From positions 124,001 through 188,000 of the forward strand of contig OY764868.1 of NCBI GenBank assembly GCA_963668545.1: DNA of 64,000 nucleotides, given 5' to 3'. The DNA comes from G963662265 sp963668545. Its GTDB lineage: Bacteria; Spirochaetota; Spirochaetia; CADAEX01. Within the stretch, counting starts at the first letter, position 1; each line of letters starts with the position of its first letter. Positions 1-8,031 of this stretch are shown here, one piece after another. Below the pieces are notes generated by a model, which saw only the letters and a program-made list of their open reading frames with translations, ran no database searches and was not told the DNA's origin. Both the position numbers and the translations under genes were made by a program.

Positions 1-144
1 GCTGTAATTCCCTTTTTTAATAAACTGACCCAGATAAACTGATTTTCCTGCCCCAATGGCCCTCAGTGCAAGTCCCAGAGCAGCTGTAGTCTTTCCCTTC
101 CCGTTGCCGGTATATATATGTATGTATCCTTTATTCATATCCAT
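1..144 (-). CDS. cobO: Cob(I)yrinic acid a,c-diamide adenosyltransferase, N-terminal part (runs off left edge)
   Basis: Only the first 48 codons are present; the gene continues beyond the left edge. The peptide starts MDMNKGYIHIYTGNGKGKTT, with a P-loop (GNGKGKTT, residues 13-20) placed directly after a short beta strand. This is the hallmark of the CobO/BtuR family of ATP:corrinoid adenosyltransferases, which move the 5'-deoxyadenosyl group of ATP onto cobalt in the cytoplasm. The segment AALGLALRAIGAGKSVYLGQF that follows also fits the family. The start at 144 is the first ATG; a second ATG two codons on (138) is equally possible, and neither has a strong ribosome site. The neighbour on the right is divergent, so operon context lies outside the window. 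Confidence 0.85.
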   Translation of the reverse strand, partial: MDMNKGYIHIYTGNGKGKTTAALGLALRAIGAGKSVYLGQFIKKGNYS

Positions 145-347
145 GATTATAACTCAAGTTGAGATTATTATGTCAGTCTGATTCAGGAAAGCATTAAGTA
201 AATTTGAAAATAGAGATTTTTACTGAGAGACAAGTTGATACCGATAGTTATAAAAACCTGATAAAGGTCTGTTGTACGTTATTCTAAACTTTACGGATGA
301 AACCCGGGATGATATCATATCCAATAAACCCTGAAGGACACAAATTT

Positions 348-369
348 TATAATAAAGTAAAAATTGGAG
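348..369 (+). promoter_or_regulatory. Probable -10 element and ribosome site of the following lipoprotein gene
   Basis: A consensus TATAAT lies at 348-353 and a TTGGAG ribosome site at 364-369, seven bases before the ATG at 377. The -35 region is not recognisable. The -10 is so close to the gene that the leader would be very short. Confidence 0.35.
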
Positions 370-376
370 TATATTC

Positions 377-1819
377 ATGAAAAAAATAATCATTTTTCTA
401 ATCGCAACTATAGCAGTAACAGCATTGTCCGGATGTTCAACCGCCCCTCCCAAGAGACTTGTCTTTGATAAGGTCTGGGAAGATTTAAACATGCCCATGA
501 ACAGTACAGAACTCCTTCCTGAACTTGATATCTATCCGGAAAGCAATATTGATTATAATAAAAGGCTTGTTGAAAATGCAGAAAAAGTCAGTGTTGCATT
601 CTGTGATGATGAACCGCTCGTTCTGAATGATGATACAGGCCGTTATGTCTATTACTGCAGCAGATTCTGGAAAGATGATGATTTAAGGCATATAGCTTCA
701 ACACTTAATTATGAAGTGTTAAAGAGACTGCGGGCCGAAGAAAAAAGACTTGAACCTGTTTATTACGGGAGTTTTTACGATATACGGGAAAATGAATACA
801 GAAAATATGTTGCCGGCAATATTAATATAATAATACTGGATTTTACAGGTTCATTTATATCGTTCTATACCTCCTATGTGGATGATTCAAACAAAATGCT
901 TGTAAAGGTAGTAACCAGAGACCCTTCACAATCCCCTGTTGATGTTTTAAGAGCAGTCAATCAGCTGCCGGATTTCTGGCCGGAAAAGATGGAATATAAA
1001 GAAAATATTGCCAGGCCTGCTGAGTATAAAAATAAAGCCGAGTTTAAATCATATATAGCGGCAAGCAAAGCCAAAAATGCGCAAAAGAAGTCCTCATCTC
1101 CTGAAAGTTCATTCAACTGGGCCGGGCTGGCAAGCGATCTGAGCAGGACAGTTGACGAATACTACTCGGAAAAAGATAAAGTTAAAACTGTAAAAACTCC
1201 CTCAAAATCACCCGGAAAGCAGGCTGCAGGCAGTTTGCCCCCCTCCTCAGCAGCAGCGGAAACACAGACTGCCGGCAGTTTAAAGAATTCATCAACAGGA
1301 AAGACGGGCGAAACAGGAACAGCAAGAAGTGATTCTTCAGGTAACTTAAAGGCCCTGCCCAGGACGGTAAAAAGCGGGAAATCCCAGATTCTCGGGCTGA
1401 TTGATAAAGAGGAAAAGTTTGACTTTAATTTTGAAACAGCCGAGTTTACAAAAAGATCCCCTCAGGAGGGTATCAGGTCAGTAACTGCCGGAGTATCAGG
1501 CGTTTATCTTTATAACGCAGTTGTTTATTCTAATTTGAAATGGGAGAATGAACCGGGGTATAATACAAGCATTGCAGGAGCAGACTGTTATATTGCTCTC
1601 AGCAACGGGAAAAACAGGATATATGTAAAAGCTGGTGATTTTCCTAATGCAGGCGAAGGATACATGAAAAACAGCAGCGGAGAGGATGCGATGTTTGTTA
1701 AAAGCTTCAGCGGAACAGATGCAGTATTTTTTTCAAAAGAGGAAAGCAGGGCAATCAGGGAGGATATTGCATACTCTGATTACAGGATAGTTGATCTTGT
1801 CATCTCCTGGGAGAGATAA
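377..1819 (+). CDS. Unrecognised lipoprotein with Ser/Lys/Gly-rich central linker
   Basis: The product is 480 aa. A signal peptide ends in the lipobox LSGC, with the lipidated Cys at residue 20, so the protein should be anchored to a membrane on the periplasmic or outer face. Residues about 30-225 form a first folded region rich in Tyr, Asp and Glu. Residues about 230-335 are low-complexity (Ser, Lys, Pro, Thr, Gly) and contain a near-duplicated AGSL peptide (QAAGSLPPSS and QTAGSLKNSS). The last 130 residues look folded again, with alternating hydrophobic strands and two Cys-free Tyr-rich stretches. I recognise no family. It stands alone between two genes read from the opposite strand. The linker suggests that a folded C-terminal domain is held away from the membrane anchor. 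Confidence 0.85.
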   Translation: MKKIIIFLIATIAVTALSGCSTAPPKRLVFDKVWEDLNMPMNSTELLPELDIYPESNIDYNKRLVENAEKVSVAFCDDEPLVLNDDTGRYVYYCSRFWKDDDLRHIASTLNYEVLKRLRAEEKRLEPVYYGSFYDIRENEYRKYVAGNINIIILDFTGSFISFYTSYVDDSNKMLVKVVTRDPSQSPVDVLRAVNQLPDFWPEKMEYKENIARPAEYKNKAEFKSYIAASKAKNAQKKSSSPESSFNWAGLASDLSRTVDEYYSEKDKVKTVKTPSKSPGKQAAGSLPPSSAAAETQTAGSLKNSSTGKTGETGTARSDSSGNLKALPRTVKSGKSQILGLIDKEEKFDFNFETAEFTKRSPQEGIRSVTAGVSGVYLYNAVVYSNLKWENEPGYNTSIAGADCYIALSNGKNRIYVKAGDFPNAGEGYMKNSSGEDAMFVKSFSGTDAVFFSKEESRAIREDIAYSDYRIVDLVISWER

Positions 1820-1883
1820 AAAAGAAAAACATCTGCCTGTAATATTGGGGGGAACTTCAGCCTCTGATTGTATTACAGGCAGA
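1815..1883. terminator. Intrinsic terminator between convergent genes
   Basis: A 13-bp perfect inverted repeat (1832-1844 and 1871-1883) surrounds a 26-base loop. On the minus strand the stem is followed by a T-rich tail (complement of 1815-1830), so it mainly serves the sugar-kinase gene. It may also stop the lipoprotein transcript. Confidence 0.7.
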
Positions 1884-1888
1884 AAGTA

Positions 1889-2797
1889 TTATCCGTTTGC
1901 TGAAATAAAATTCCTGACCTCATCAAGTGCCGGTATTGAAGTCATTCCTCCCCTCCTGGTAGCTGAAAGAGCTGCTGTCGCGGATGAAAATTTCAGGTTG
2001 CTTTCAATATCCATTTTTTTAAGAAGTCCGTATGCAAATGCTCCGTGAAAGATATCTCCAGCCCCTGTAGTGTCAAGGGCATTTACCTTGAATGAAGGCA
2101 TTACTGTTACATCATTGTTCTTTTTATAGATCATCCCTTTTTCTCCAATTGTTATTACAACTGTATTGGGACAGAGCTTTTCAAGGATTTCAAATGCCTT
2201 TCTGCAGTTTTTTCCCATGTGAAGATTGTCTATACCGGTATATGATTCTGCAAATTTTTCCGAGCAGACAAGGTAATCAACCTTTCCTGCCAGTATTTCT
2301 GTTTCCCTTCTTAACGACCCGGCATCCAGAACAGATGCCGCATCAGGAAACATTTCCATTGCCCTTATTGATGTCTCAAGCTCATATCCGTCAAAAAGGA
2401 GGACTGAAGGGCTGTATTTATCAAGCCTGACAGAAGAATAATCTTTAATCTGGTCAAGTTTGTTCCTGTTTATCAGAGTTCTGCTGCCGGTTTCCCTGTT
2501 TACTGTAATCAGTGAAATAGCGCTTTTTATTTCCGGATCCATCAAAAGATTGGAAGTATCAACTCCCATCCCTTTCAGTGTTTCCTCCGAAATTCTTGAA
2601 TAGATATCTGTCCCTGTAAGTGAAACTATAACTGATTTTTCACCCCACTTTGCTATAAGGTATGATGCATTTGCCGCAGGTCCTCCCGGACATTCGTTAA
2701 ACTCGTGGGTCATGTATTTGTTGTTTTCTTCAGGATATCCGTCAATATATGCTGTGATATCATATGAAGTATTGCCGATGCATATTATTTCGTTCAT
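1889..2797 (-). CDS. PfkB-family carbohydrate kinase
   Basis: The 302-aa product matches the ribokinase/PfkB family in length and motifs. It has the N-terminal glycine signature GGPAANAS (residues about 38-45). The C-terminal ATP/anion-hole motif DTTGAGD is at residues 242-248, with Asp248 as the expected catalytic base. The enzyme should phosphorylate a sugar or nucleoside-like alcohol using ATP in the cytoplasm. The substrate cannot be read from sequence. The start at 2797 has a good AGGAGAAG ribosome site just upstream. It lies 42 bases after the lysO-like gene on the same strand, so the two are probably cotranscribed, although no functional link is obvious. Confidence 0.9.
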   Translation of the reverse strand: MNEIICIGNTSYDITAYIDGYPEENNKYMTHEFNECPGGPAANASYLIAKWGEKSVIVSLTGTDIYSRISEETLKGMGVDTSNLLMDPEIKSAISLITVNRETGSRTLINRNKLDQIKDYSSVRLDKYSPSVLLFDGYELETSIRAMEMFPDAASVLDAGSLRRETEILAGKVDYLVCSEKFAESYTGIDNLHMGKNCRKAFEILEKLCPNTVVITIGEKGMIYKKNNDVTVMPSFKVNALDTTGAGDIFHGAFAYGLLKKMDIESNLKFSSATAALSATRRGGMTSIPALDEVRNFISANG

Positions 2798-2839
2798 TTC
2801 TTCTCCTGAACATCAGTTGAATTCAGCTGCCTGGATTTA

Positions 2840-3826
2840 TTACCCCAGCTGGTAGAAAACAGGGACAAGTACAGGCACCAGAAGTGACAAGACTGCCCCG
2901 CTTGTAATTGAAAGGGGTACCACTCTGTCTCCGCAGCTTTTTTCAATCAGGGGAAGTGTTACATCCATGCTTGTTGCCCCTGCCACCCCTATCCCGATAT
3001 TGGGAAAACGAGTTGTACTCAGAAAAGGTATTGTAAGCAGAGCTATTGTTTCCCTCATGATATTTATAAGAAATCCTGCAGATCCCAGAACAGGGTCCCC
3101 CATATCTGTTATTATAACTCCTGAAAGTGAGTACCAGCCGAATCCTGATGAAAGGGCCAGTGCCTTTCCCGGACCGATGGAAAGAAATCCCGAAACTGCA
3201 AGACCTCCCAGGAGAGAGCCGATTACTGTGCCTGCTGGAAGGAGAATTGTGTCAGGGTGGGCCAGGGCTTCCTTCAGTGTTACATTGTTGTGAACAAGCT
3301 GAATTCCTATCATGAAAAGCAGTGTGTTAAGCAGCCATGAAGTTATTTTCTCCCCTGTAAAATGAGGAAATGCATTTATAAAAAACCCTGCTGCAAATCC
3401 TGCAAAGACGAAGACAACCAGCTTTGCAGGTTCCCTGAAATGATCTGATAAAGAGCTGATGAAGTAATTAAAATCCTTACGTACTTTTTTCCCTTTTAAC
3501 CTGCTTTCTTCTCTCTTATTTTCTGTATCATCTCCCTTTTTCCCAGTAAAAAGGTCCTGTAAATGATAAATAACTGCCAGTACTATGATTGTACCGGCTA
3601 CAGTTGCCAGTGCAAAGGAGATTGAAACAATTCCGATCTGCTTCAATGCCTTTCCTATTTCCTCATTCCTGCCTATTCTGAATCCCATAAAAAAAAGCAG
3701 GGAAAAAAGTGATATGCTGACCAGTATATCAACAGTTTTTCCAGCAGGAATAACCTTAAGTTTTGCAAGAAGCATTCCTGCGAAGAGAAAAAGTAGTATT
3801 ACCGATATAGATGTTAAAGCTGCCAT
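2840..3826 (-). CDS. lysO: LysO-family lysine/basic amino-acid exporter
   Basis: A 328-aa polytopic inner-membrane protein of the LysO (YbjE, DUF340) family, known in E. coli to export lysine and toxic analogues. An N-terminal half of about three helices (residues 1-95) is followed by a strongly charged cytoplasmic linker (about 96-125, rich in Lys, Glu, Arg, Asp). A C-terminal half follows with the conserved Gly/Ser-rich segment SSGFGWYSLSG and the motif MRETIALLTIPF. These are the segments on which the family call rests. No lysine riboswitch is visible in the 127 bases upstream. The gene is divergent from an amino-acid uptake operon and upstream of a sugar kinase. Confidence 0.85.
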   Translation of the reverse strand: MAALTSISVILLFLFAGMLLAKLKVIPAGKTVDILVSISLFSLLFFMGFRIGRNEEIGKALKQIGIVSISFALATVAGTIIVLAVIYHLQDLFTGKKGDDTENKREESRLKGKKVRKDFNYFISSLSDHFREPAKLVVFVFAGFAAGFFINAFPHFTGEKITSWLLNTLLFMIGIQLVHNNVTLKEALAHPDTILLPAGTVIGSLLGGLAVSGFLSIGPGKALALSSGFGWYSLSGVIITDMGDPVLGSAGFLINIMRETIALLTIPFLSTTRFPNIGIGVAGATSMDVTLPLIEKSCGDRVVPLSITSGAVLSLLVPVLVPVFYQLG

Positions 3827-3881
3827 ACCTGCAATCTAACATATTACCTGCTCTGCTTCAATTGTGTAAAAATATTCAATC

Positions 3882-3945
3882 TTGACACATAAATAGTGTA
3901 TATTGTTAAATAATGATGTATTATTATTCAATACAAAATAAAAGG
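3882..3945 (+). promoter_or_regulatory. Promoter and ribosome site of the amino-acid ABC operon
   Basis: A consensus TTGACA (3882-3887) is followed after 18 bases by TTAAAT (3906-3911). An AAGGGG ribosome site then precedes the ATG at 3954. The arrangement fits a housekeeping sigma-70 promoter with a leader of about 35 bases. Confidence 0.5.
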
Positions 3946-3953
3946 GGTATTAA

Positions 3954-4715
3954 ATGAAAAAAATTCTTACAGTTCTTTTAATAGCTGTGGTAGTTTTCGG
4001 CGCAGTTTCATGTTCAAAAAAGGAAAAAGCTGCAGAAGATGCTGTCAGAGTGATAACAATTGCTTCTGATGCAACATGGCCTCCAATGGAATTTGTTAAT
4101 GAAAACAAGGAGATTGTCGGTTTTAATGTTGATCTTATGAAAGCAGCTGCAGAAGCAGGGGGATACAAGATTGAGATACAGAATACTGCATGGGACGGTA
4201 TTTTTGCCGGTCTTGCAAATGGCGCTTATGATGCAGTATGTTCTTCTGTTACAATAACAGAAGAAAGAAAAAAGACTATGGATTTCTCAATTCCCTATGT
4301 AAATGCAGGACAGGTTCTTGTTGTTGAAAAGAGCAATAACACAGATACAACACTTGCAGGTATGAAGGGCAAGGAAGTCGGTGCTCAGATCGGAACAACA
4401 GGTGCAATTGAGATTTCAAATACAGAAGGTGTTGTTCTCAAGACTTACGATGAAATAGGACTTGCCATAGCAGACCTTGCCAACGGAAGGATTTCCGGTG
4501 TTGTTGCTGATGGTCCGATTGCTGCAGACTTTGTTCTTCAGAATGATGAATACAAAGACAGTCTTAAAATTGTAGGTGAACCTTTTACAGAAGAATTCTA
4601 CGGTGTTGCAATCAAGAAAGGGAACCAGGAAGTTCTCGATATAATCAACAACGGACTTAAAATGGTTCTGGAATCTGATAAAATTGAAGAGCTTAAAGAT
4701 AAGTGGCTGAGATAA
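3954..4715 (+). CDS. Polar amino-acid ABC transporter, substrate-binding lipoprotein
   Basis: The 253-aa product has a lipoprotein signal peptide with Cys20 (AVSC) and a solute-binding protein family 3 fold. Family features are the opening SDATWPPMEFVNENKEIVGF, the ligand-contact region CSSVTITEERKKTMDFS, and the ending LKDKWLR. It should capture an amino acid in the periplasm and hand it to the permease encoded next. Acidic, basic and aromatic ligands cannot be separated from the motif set seen here. The gene overlaps the permease by 13 bases, the first of three tightly coupled cistrons. Confidence 0.93.
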   Translation: MKKILTVLLIAVVVFGAVSCSKKEKAAEDAVRVITIASDATWPPMEFVNENKEIVGFNVDLMKAAAEAGGYKIEIQNTAWDGIFAGLANGAYDAVCSSVTITEERKKTMDFSIPYVNAGQVLVVEKSNNTDTTLAGMKGKEVGAQIGTTGAIEISNTEGVVLKTYDEIGLAIADLANGRISGVVADGPIAADFVLQNDEYKDSLKIVGEPFTEEFYGVAIKKGNQEVLDIINNGLKMVLESDKIEELKDKWLR

Positions 4716-5488
4716 AAAAAACCAGGATAGAGGTTACTGATGGTACTCTGATCCCCGGGAAAGGCGAACACTCCGTGTTTTCTGCATGGAGAATAGCCTT
4801 TTTCGGGGCTATTGCTCTGATTATTATTCTCCCGGTAATGAAGCCGGATCCCTACTTTGAGATTCTCAAGTTTATTCCTGACGGAGTACTTGCCACTTTC
4901 AAAGTTACAGTTCTTTCAATACTGCTCTCAACTCTTATCGGACTTCTTGCAGGACTTGGAAGAATATCGAGAATTACTCTGATCAATAGAATTGCTACTG
5001 TCTATGTTGAAGTTGTAAGGGGAATTCCTCTTCTTGTACAGCTTTTTTATATTTATTATGCCCTCGGGAAACTTGTTCAGGTTCCCAGGCTGACTTCTGC
5101 TGTAATTGCAATGGCTTTCTGTTACGGGGCCTACATGGGAGAAATATTCAGAGCCGGTATACTCTCCATTCCCAAAGGTCAGATGGAGGCAGCTCTTGCC
5201 CTGGGGCTTACCAGAGGGCAGGCTATGAGAAGGGTAATACTTCCTCAGACAATAAAAGTGATTCTGCCCCCTATTGGTAATGAATTCATAGCATTGCTGA
5301 AAGATTCCTCTCTTGTATCTATTCTTGCTGTTTCAGACCTTTTAAGAAGAGGCCGTGAATATGCTTCAACTTCTTTTATGTATTTTGAAAGTTATACAAT
5401 GGTTGCGCTTGTTTATCTTATTATAACATTGTTTCTTTCAAGAATTGTAGCTATTATGGAAGAAAGGCTGGGACGCAATGAAAAGTAG
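4703..5488 (+). CDS. Polar amino-acid ABC transporter, permease
   Basis: The 261-aa protein begins with GTG at 4703, inside the end of the binding-protein gene. There is no nearer in-frame ATG before the first helix. A soluble N-terminus of about 30 residues precedes a HisM/GlnP-type permease with about five helices. It carries the ATP-binding-cassette coupling (EAA) loop, visible as MEAALALGLTRGQAMRRVILPQ. It ends 11 bases inside the ATPase gene. Members of this family work as homodimers or heterodimers; with only one permease gene here, a homodimer is likely. Confidence 0.93.
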   Translation: MAEIKKTRIEVTDGTLIPGKGEHSVFSAWRIAFFGAIALIIILPVMKPDPYFEILKFIPDGVLATFKVTVLSILLSTLIGLLAGLGRISRITLINRIATVYVEVVRGIPLLVQLFYIYYALGKLVQVPRLTSAVIAMAFCYGAYMGEIFRAGILSIPKGQMEAALALGLTRGQAMRRVILPQTIKVILPPIGNEFIALLKDSSLVSILAVSDLLRRGREYASTSFMYFESYTMVALVYLIITLFLSRIVAIMEERLGRNEK

Positions 5489-6221
5489 TGACAAACCAAT
5501 TGTTAGAATAAATAAGGTAACAAAGAATTTCGGTACAGTCGAGGCTCTTAGAAATGTGAGTCTTGATGTGAACCCCGGTGAAGTTGTTCTTATTATCGGA
5601 CCATCCGGAAGCGGAAAAAGTACCCTCCTCAGAAGTGTTAACAAACTTGAAAACCTTACATCAGGGGAAATATGGATAGATGATGATCTCCTTACTCATA
5701 ATCAGTCTGATATAAGAAAGATAAGGGAAGAAGTGGGAATGGTTTTTCAGAATTTCAATCTTTTTTCACATCTTACCGCACTTGAGAATATAACTCTTGC
5801 CCCGATGGTTGTAAAGAAAATAGGCAAAGATCAGGCTGTAAAAATTGCTGAAGATCTTCTTGCAAGGGTTGGGCTTTCTGAAAGAGCGGGAAATTATCCT
5901 GACCAGCTTTCAGGCGGACAGCAGCAGAGGGTAGCAATTGCCCGGGCACTTGCAATGAATCCGAAGGTTATGCTTTTTGATGAACCTACAAGTGCGCTTG
6001 ACCCGGAAATGATCAAGGAAGTTCTTGATGTTATGCTTCAGCTTGCAAAAGACGGGATGACAATGCTTGTTGTATCTCATGAAATGGGATTTGCAAGAGC
6101 TGCTGCAGACACAGTTGTTTTCATGGATGAAGGGGAAATAATTGAGAAGGGAACTCCAGATGAAATATTTGACAATCCCAGGGAAGAGAGAACAAAGAAA
6201 TTTCTCAAGCATATACTGTAA
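5478..6221 (+). CDS. Polar amino-acid ABC transporter, ATP-binding protein
   Basis: The 247-aa ATPase has all cassette motifs: Walker A GPSGSGKST (about residues 42-50), Q-loop in MVFQNFNLFSHLT, signature LSGGQQQR, Walker B VMLFDEPTSALD and the H-loop SHEMGFA. The sequence MVFQNFNLFSH and its length place it in the GlnQ/HisP group. It is the last gene of the operon and is followed by a clear intrinsic terminator. Confidence 0.95.
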   Translation: MKSSDKPIVRINKVTKNFGTVEALRNVSLDVNPGEVVLIIGPSGSGKSTLLRSVNKLENLTSGEIWIDDDLLTHNQSDIRKIREEVGMVFQNFNLFSHLTALENITLAPMVVKKIGKDQAVKIAEDLLARVGLSERAGNYPDQLSGGQQQRVAIARALAMNPKVMLFDEPTSALDPEMIKEVLDVMLQLAKDGMTMLVVSHEMGFARAAADTVVFMDEGEIIEKGTPDEIFDNPREERTKKFLKHIL

Positions 6222-6276
6222 ATCAGAATGTATAATGATATCTGAAACATCTTCTGAGAATTAGGATATGGTCAGG

Positions 6277-6304
6277 AAACCGCAGAATATCTGCGGTTTT
6301 TTTT
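6277..6304 (+). terminator. Intrinsic terminator of the amino-acid ABC operon
   Basis: A 9-bp stem AAACCGCAG/CTGCGGTTT with a 5-base loop runs into a T tract, 55 bases after the ATPase stop codon. Confidence 0.85.
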
Positions 6305-6463
6305 ATAAAAAAGCAAATATTATATGAATAAATACCGATTTTATCAAAAAACCGTGTTATAATTATTTATTGCAATATTGTAGAATAATCCTCTGGCAGA
6401 GTTTTCTGGGTGTTTGAATTTTAAAAACAGAGGCTATATTAAATATTACAGGAAGGTGAAAAT

Positions 6464-7810
6464 ATGAAAAAGCCTGAAATGTCTCTTTATTTCAAGGGGA
6501 GAAAACCTTCGGCAATAAGAATGTCGCAGATTGAGTTTTCAAAAAGAAAAGACAGTGTTAAAGCAATCAATACAGCAATCGGAAATGTTACTCTTCCAAC
6601 GCATCCGGCCATGCAGGAAAGAATGTTTAATCTTGATTCAGAAGCCTCTCCATTCAAAAACGGTGTGGTAAAATACACTGCAACGGTCGGTGAAAAGGAA
6701 ACTAATGATGCTTTTCTTAATGTGATTGCTTCCAGCGGATTCAAAACAGATGATCTTTATTCACAGGTTACAGACGGCGGAAGCCAGGCTATGGAGCTGA
6801 TTGTTCTGGGACTATGCGGAGCTGCAGGCTCAGACGAGAAACCTCTCCTGCTGATTGATCCTGCTTATACAAACTACCTCTCAATGGCTGCAAGGGTGGG
6901 AAGAAAGATTGTTTCAGTCAAAAGAACGCTGCAGGAAAGCGGGAAATTCACCCTTCCTGATATGGGAGATATCGAAGATATTATAAAAAAATATAATCCC
7001 GGTGCACTTGTAGTTATACCCTATGATAATCCCACAGGGCATTTTTACAAGGAAAGCGATATGGCTGCCCTTGCAGGGTTGTGTGTTAAATATGATATGT
7101 GGATGGTCAGTGATGAAGCTTACCGTGAACTTTATTATGAAGGTGACAGGGCTGTAAGCATCTGGGGGATCACAGATGACCTTGTTCCCGGAATTGAGGG
7201 ACGGAGGATAAGCATAGAAACAACCTCCAAAGTCTGGAACTGCTGCGGGCTCAGGATAGGGGCTCTTGTTACTGACAATGAAGACTTCCACACAAAAGCA
7301 GTTGCTGAAAATACTGCCAACCTCTGTTCGAGCGCTATTGGTCAGTATATATTCGGGGCAATTGCACATGAATCAAAGGAAGATCTGAGAAAATGGTATG
7401 GAGAGATCAGGTCCTATTATAAATCAATGCTTACAGATTTCTGCAGTGAGCTCAAGTCAAGGCTGCCCGGCGTTATTGTATCCAGTCCTGATTCTTCGAT
7501 CTATTCAGTAGTGGATGTCAGGAATATTGCTAAGCCCGGATTTAATGCCCTTGATTTTGTTCTTTACTGTGCAAGGGAGGGAAGTATTGAGATTGATGGT
7601 GAATACTACACCCTTCTTGTTTCCCCCATGGCTGGATTTTACAGTGTCGGACCGGACGAGGAAAATCCCGGAAAAACACAGATGCGTGTTTCCTATGTTC
7701 CTGTAAAAGAGGATATGAAAAAAGCTCCTGAGCTTTTTGAAAAGCTTTTTACAGAATACAACAGCCGGATAGAAGCTGCAGCAGGGTCTGCATCGGAAAG
7801 AAAGCATTAG
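6464..7810 (+). CDS. Class I/II aminotransferase
   Basis: The 448-aa PLP enzyme has fold-type I features: the cofactor-binding segment DGGSQAMELI, the substrate/PLP motif YDNPTG, an SDEAYREL strand carrying the PLP-contact Asp, and the Schiff-base Lys256 in ETTSKVWN followed by GLRIGAL. It should transfer an amino group from an amino acid to a 2-oxo acid in the cytoplasm. The protein is longer than the usual 390-400 residues. The N-terminal 35 residues and a tail ending ASERKH are atypical, so I cannot name the substrate. The ribosome site GGAAGG sits ahead of the ATG. It is transcribed alone, with its own terminator, 242 bases after an amino-acid transporter operon that may feed it. Confidence 0.88.
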   Translation: MKKPEMSLYFKGRKPSAIRMSQIEFSKRKDSVKAINTAIGNVTLPTHPAMQERMFNLDSEASPFKNGVVKYTATVGEKETNDAFLNVIASSGFKTDDLYSQVTDGGSQAMELIVLGLCGAAGSDEKPLLLIDPAYTNYLSMAARVGRKIVSVKRTLQESGKFTLPDMGDIEDIIKKYNPGALVVIPYDNPTGHFYKESDMAALAGLCVKYDMWMVSDEAYRELYYEGDRAVSIWGITDDLVPGIEGRRISIETTSKVWNCCGLRIGALVTDNEDFHTKAVAENTANLCSSAIGQYIFGAIAHESKEDLRKWYGEIRSYYKSMLTDFCSELKSRLPGVIVSSPDSSIYSVVDVRNIAKPGFNALDFVLYCAREGSIEIDGEYYTLLVSPMAGFYSVGPDEENPGKTQMRVSYVPVKEDMKKAPELFEKLFTEYNSRIEAAAGSASERKH

Positions 7811-7832
7811 AAAATACCAAAAAAGCGATATA

Positions 7833-7866
7833 AAACAGCGCATACAATTTTGCGCTGTTTTTTTTT
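7833..7866 (+). terminator. Intrinsic terminator of the aminotransferase gene
   Basis: A 10-bp stem AAACAGCGCA/TGCGCTGTTT with an 8-base loop is followed by six more T residues. Confidence 0.85.
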
Positions 7867-8031
7867 GAGTATAAATCGTAATAGATTCAGGATCAGGAGT
7901 TCTGAAAGGATTCTCCCAATACGGTTTGTATATCATGCAGAACCATTCTTTAGTTCACTGAATAAAAAATAAAGGCTGCCTCCCGGCAGCCCTTATAAAG
8001 AAATATATTCAGAAATCTGATACTTTCTGCC

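Noticed and set aside
1791..2048. 85-residue open frame overlapping the lipoprotein end
   Set aside because: It crosses the terminator and runs antisense into the PfkB gene; it has no ribosome site.
3827..3953. Lysine riboswitch upstream of lysO
   Set aside because: The gap is too short and shows no multi-stem structure; only the divergent promoter is visible.
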